From NCBI GenBank assembly GCA_017307315.1, contig JAFKFF010000263.1, positions 1-5,861 on the forward strand: 5,861 nt of DNA. Reading direction: 5' to 3'. This stretch comes from Alphaproteobacteria bacterium. Its GTDB lineage: Bacteria; Pseudomonadota; Alphaproteobacteria; Micropepsales; Micropepsaceae. Positions 5,587 through 5,861 of this stretch are shown here, piece by piece. The position numbers and the translations under genes were made by a program. The notes under the pieces are model-generated. The model worked only from the letters and a program-made list of their open reading frames with translations. It was not told the origin of the DNA and did no database searches. The number at the start of each line of letters is the position of its first letter. Within the stretch, counting starts at the first letter, position 1.

Positions 5587-5733
5587 ATGGACGACAGGCA
5601 TCCCGACAAGAAGCGGGCGCGCCAGGACAAGCGTCTCGACGAAGCCCTGAAAGAAACCTTCCCGGCCAGCGATCCGGTCGCGGTCGCGCCGATCGACAAG
5701 CCCGATCCCGACGCGCCGCCGCCCAAGCCCTAA
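5587..5733 (+). CDS. Conserved small protein with the RLDEALKETFPASDP motif, function unknown
   Basis: The gene encodes 48 residues starting MDDRHPDKKRARQDKR. The core RLDEALKETFPASDP (about residues 16-30) is a motif I recognise from many short uncharacterised alphaproteobacterial proteins. It is followed by a Pro/Asp-rich tail ending PPPKP. There is no signal peptide, membrane segment or cysteine. The protein is highly charged and likely cytoplasmic and partly disordered. ATG at 5587 was chosen because it begins right at the conserved charged region and lies where the extended -10 element would place the transcript start. No Shine-Dalgarno sequence precedes it. An in-frame GTG at 5527 would add 20 unlike residues across the promoter. 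Its stop overlaps the stop of the convergent Rrf2-type gene. Confidence 0.7.
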   Translation: MDDRHPDKKRARQDKRLDEALKETFPASDPVAVAPIDKPDPDAPPPKP

Positions 5734-5861
5734 GCCGCCGGCAGCAATAGCCGTTCCAGCGCGGGATGGCGCGCGGTCAGATCCGCCGGCGTGTATTCGT
5801 CCAGCACCGCCAGATAGGCGCCCAGCGCGCGCGACAGGGCGCCGCGCAGCCGGCAGGATTT
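5730..5861 (-). CDS. Rrf2/NsrR-type transcriptional regulator, C-terminal end only
   Basis: The minus-strand frame is open from the window edge to TAG at 5732-5730 and gives the last 43 residues: KSCRLRGALSRALGAYLAVL, then DEYTPADLTARHP, ending LLLPAA. The pattern S/A-CRLRGAL followed by A-x-L-A-VLD-x-YT-x-ADL is the C-terminal end of Rrf2-family winged-helix regulators of the NsrR/IscR group. The Cys at residue 3 corresponds to the last of the cysteines that hold an iron-sulfur cluster in sensing members. The DNA-binding domain and the other cysteines lie beyond the window, so neither the sensed signal nor cluster binding can be confirmed. It is convergent with the small-protein gene, and the two stop codons overlap. 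Confidence 0.8.
   Translation of the reverse strand, partial: KSCRLRGALSRALGAYLAVLDEYTPADLTARHPALERLLLPAA

Noticed and set aside
5388..5750. 120-codon plus-strand ORF across the spacer and small gene
   Set aside because: It reads through the stem-loops in a frame different from the conserved RLDEALKETFPASDP protein and has no recognisable features.

Overview
The window looks like a GC-rich alphaproteobacterial chromosome segment. The evidence is the YciB/IspZ protein type, the first half of the threonyl-tRNA synthetase, the IF-3 sequence, and a small protein with the alphaproteobacterial-looking motif RLDEALKETFPASDP. No genus can be named from the sequence. No phage, transposase, CRISPR, tRNA or rRNA gene is visible, and no gene-free stretch exceeds about 250 bases.

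Left end (1-927): a minus-strand septation protein gene (yciB/ispZ-like, cut by the window edge) is overlapped by 4 nt by the last ~129 codons of a carotenoid oxygenase gene. That homology stops near position 709. From there a different gene fragment runs on the plus strand: the C-terminal ~70 residues of a retropepsin-like aspartyl protease, at about 50% GC against about 70% to its left. The two broken genes meet with no visible mobile element, so this is a rearrangement scar or an assembly chimera.

Middle (927-2657): two minus-strand genes, a class I SAM-dependent methyltransferase and a small exported four-cysteine protein. Each is followed by a nearly identical GC-rich hairpin terminator. 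Between the exported-protein gene and its terminator lies a 77-bp imperfect palindrome that can fold into a long branched-free hairpin. A divergent promoter region separates the exported-protein gene from thrS.

Right half (2658-5861): thrS (threonyl-tRNA synthetase, GTG start) is followed after 179 nt by infC (initiation factor IF-3). No ATG, GTG, TTG or CTG can start infC with its conserved N-terminus. The only candidate is ATA, 6 nt after a perfect AAGGAG, which echoes the AUU start and self-regulation of E. coli infC. Three mini-ORFs run up to it, joined by ATGA, ATGA and finally ATAG overlaps, which suggests translational coupling. Downstream of infC, where rpmI-rplT often lie, there is instead a run of stem-loops. 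A probable leaderless 48-residue small-protein gene follows, then the tail of a convergent Rrf2/NsrR-type regulator gene.

The translation genes thrS and infC form the functional core. The most interesting signals are the infC start and its leader, the palindrome at 2054-2130, the stem-loop array after infC, and the broken-gene junction near 709.
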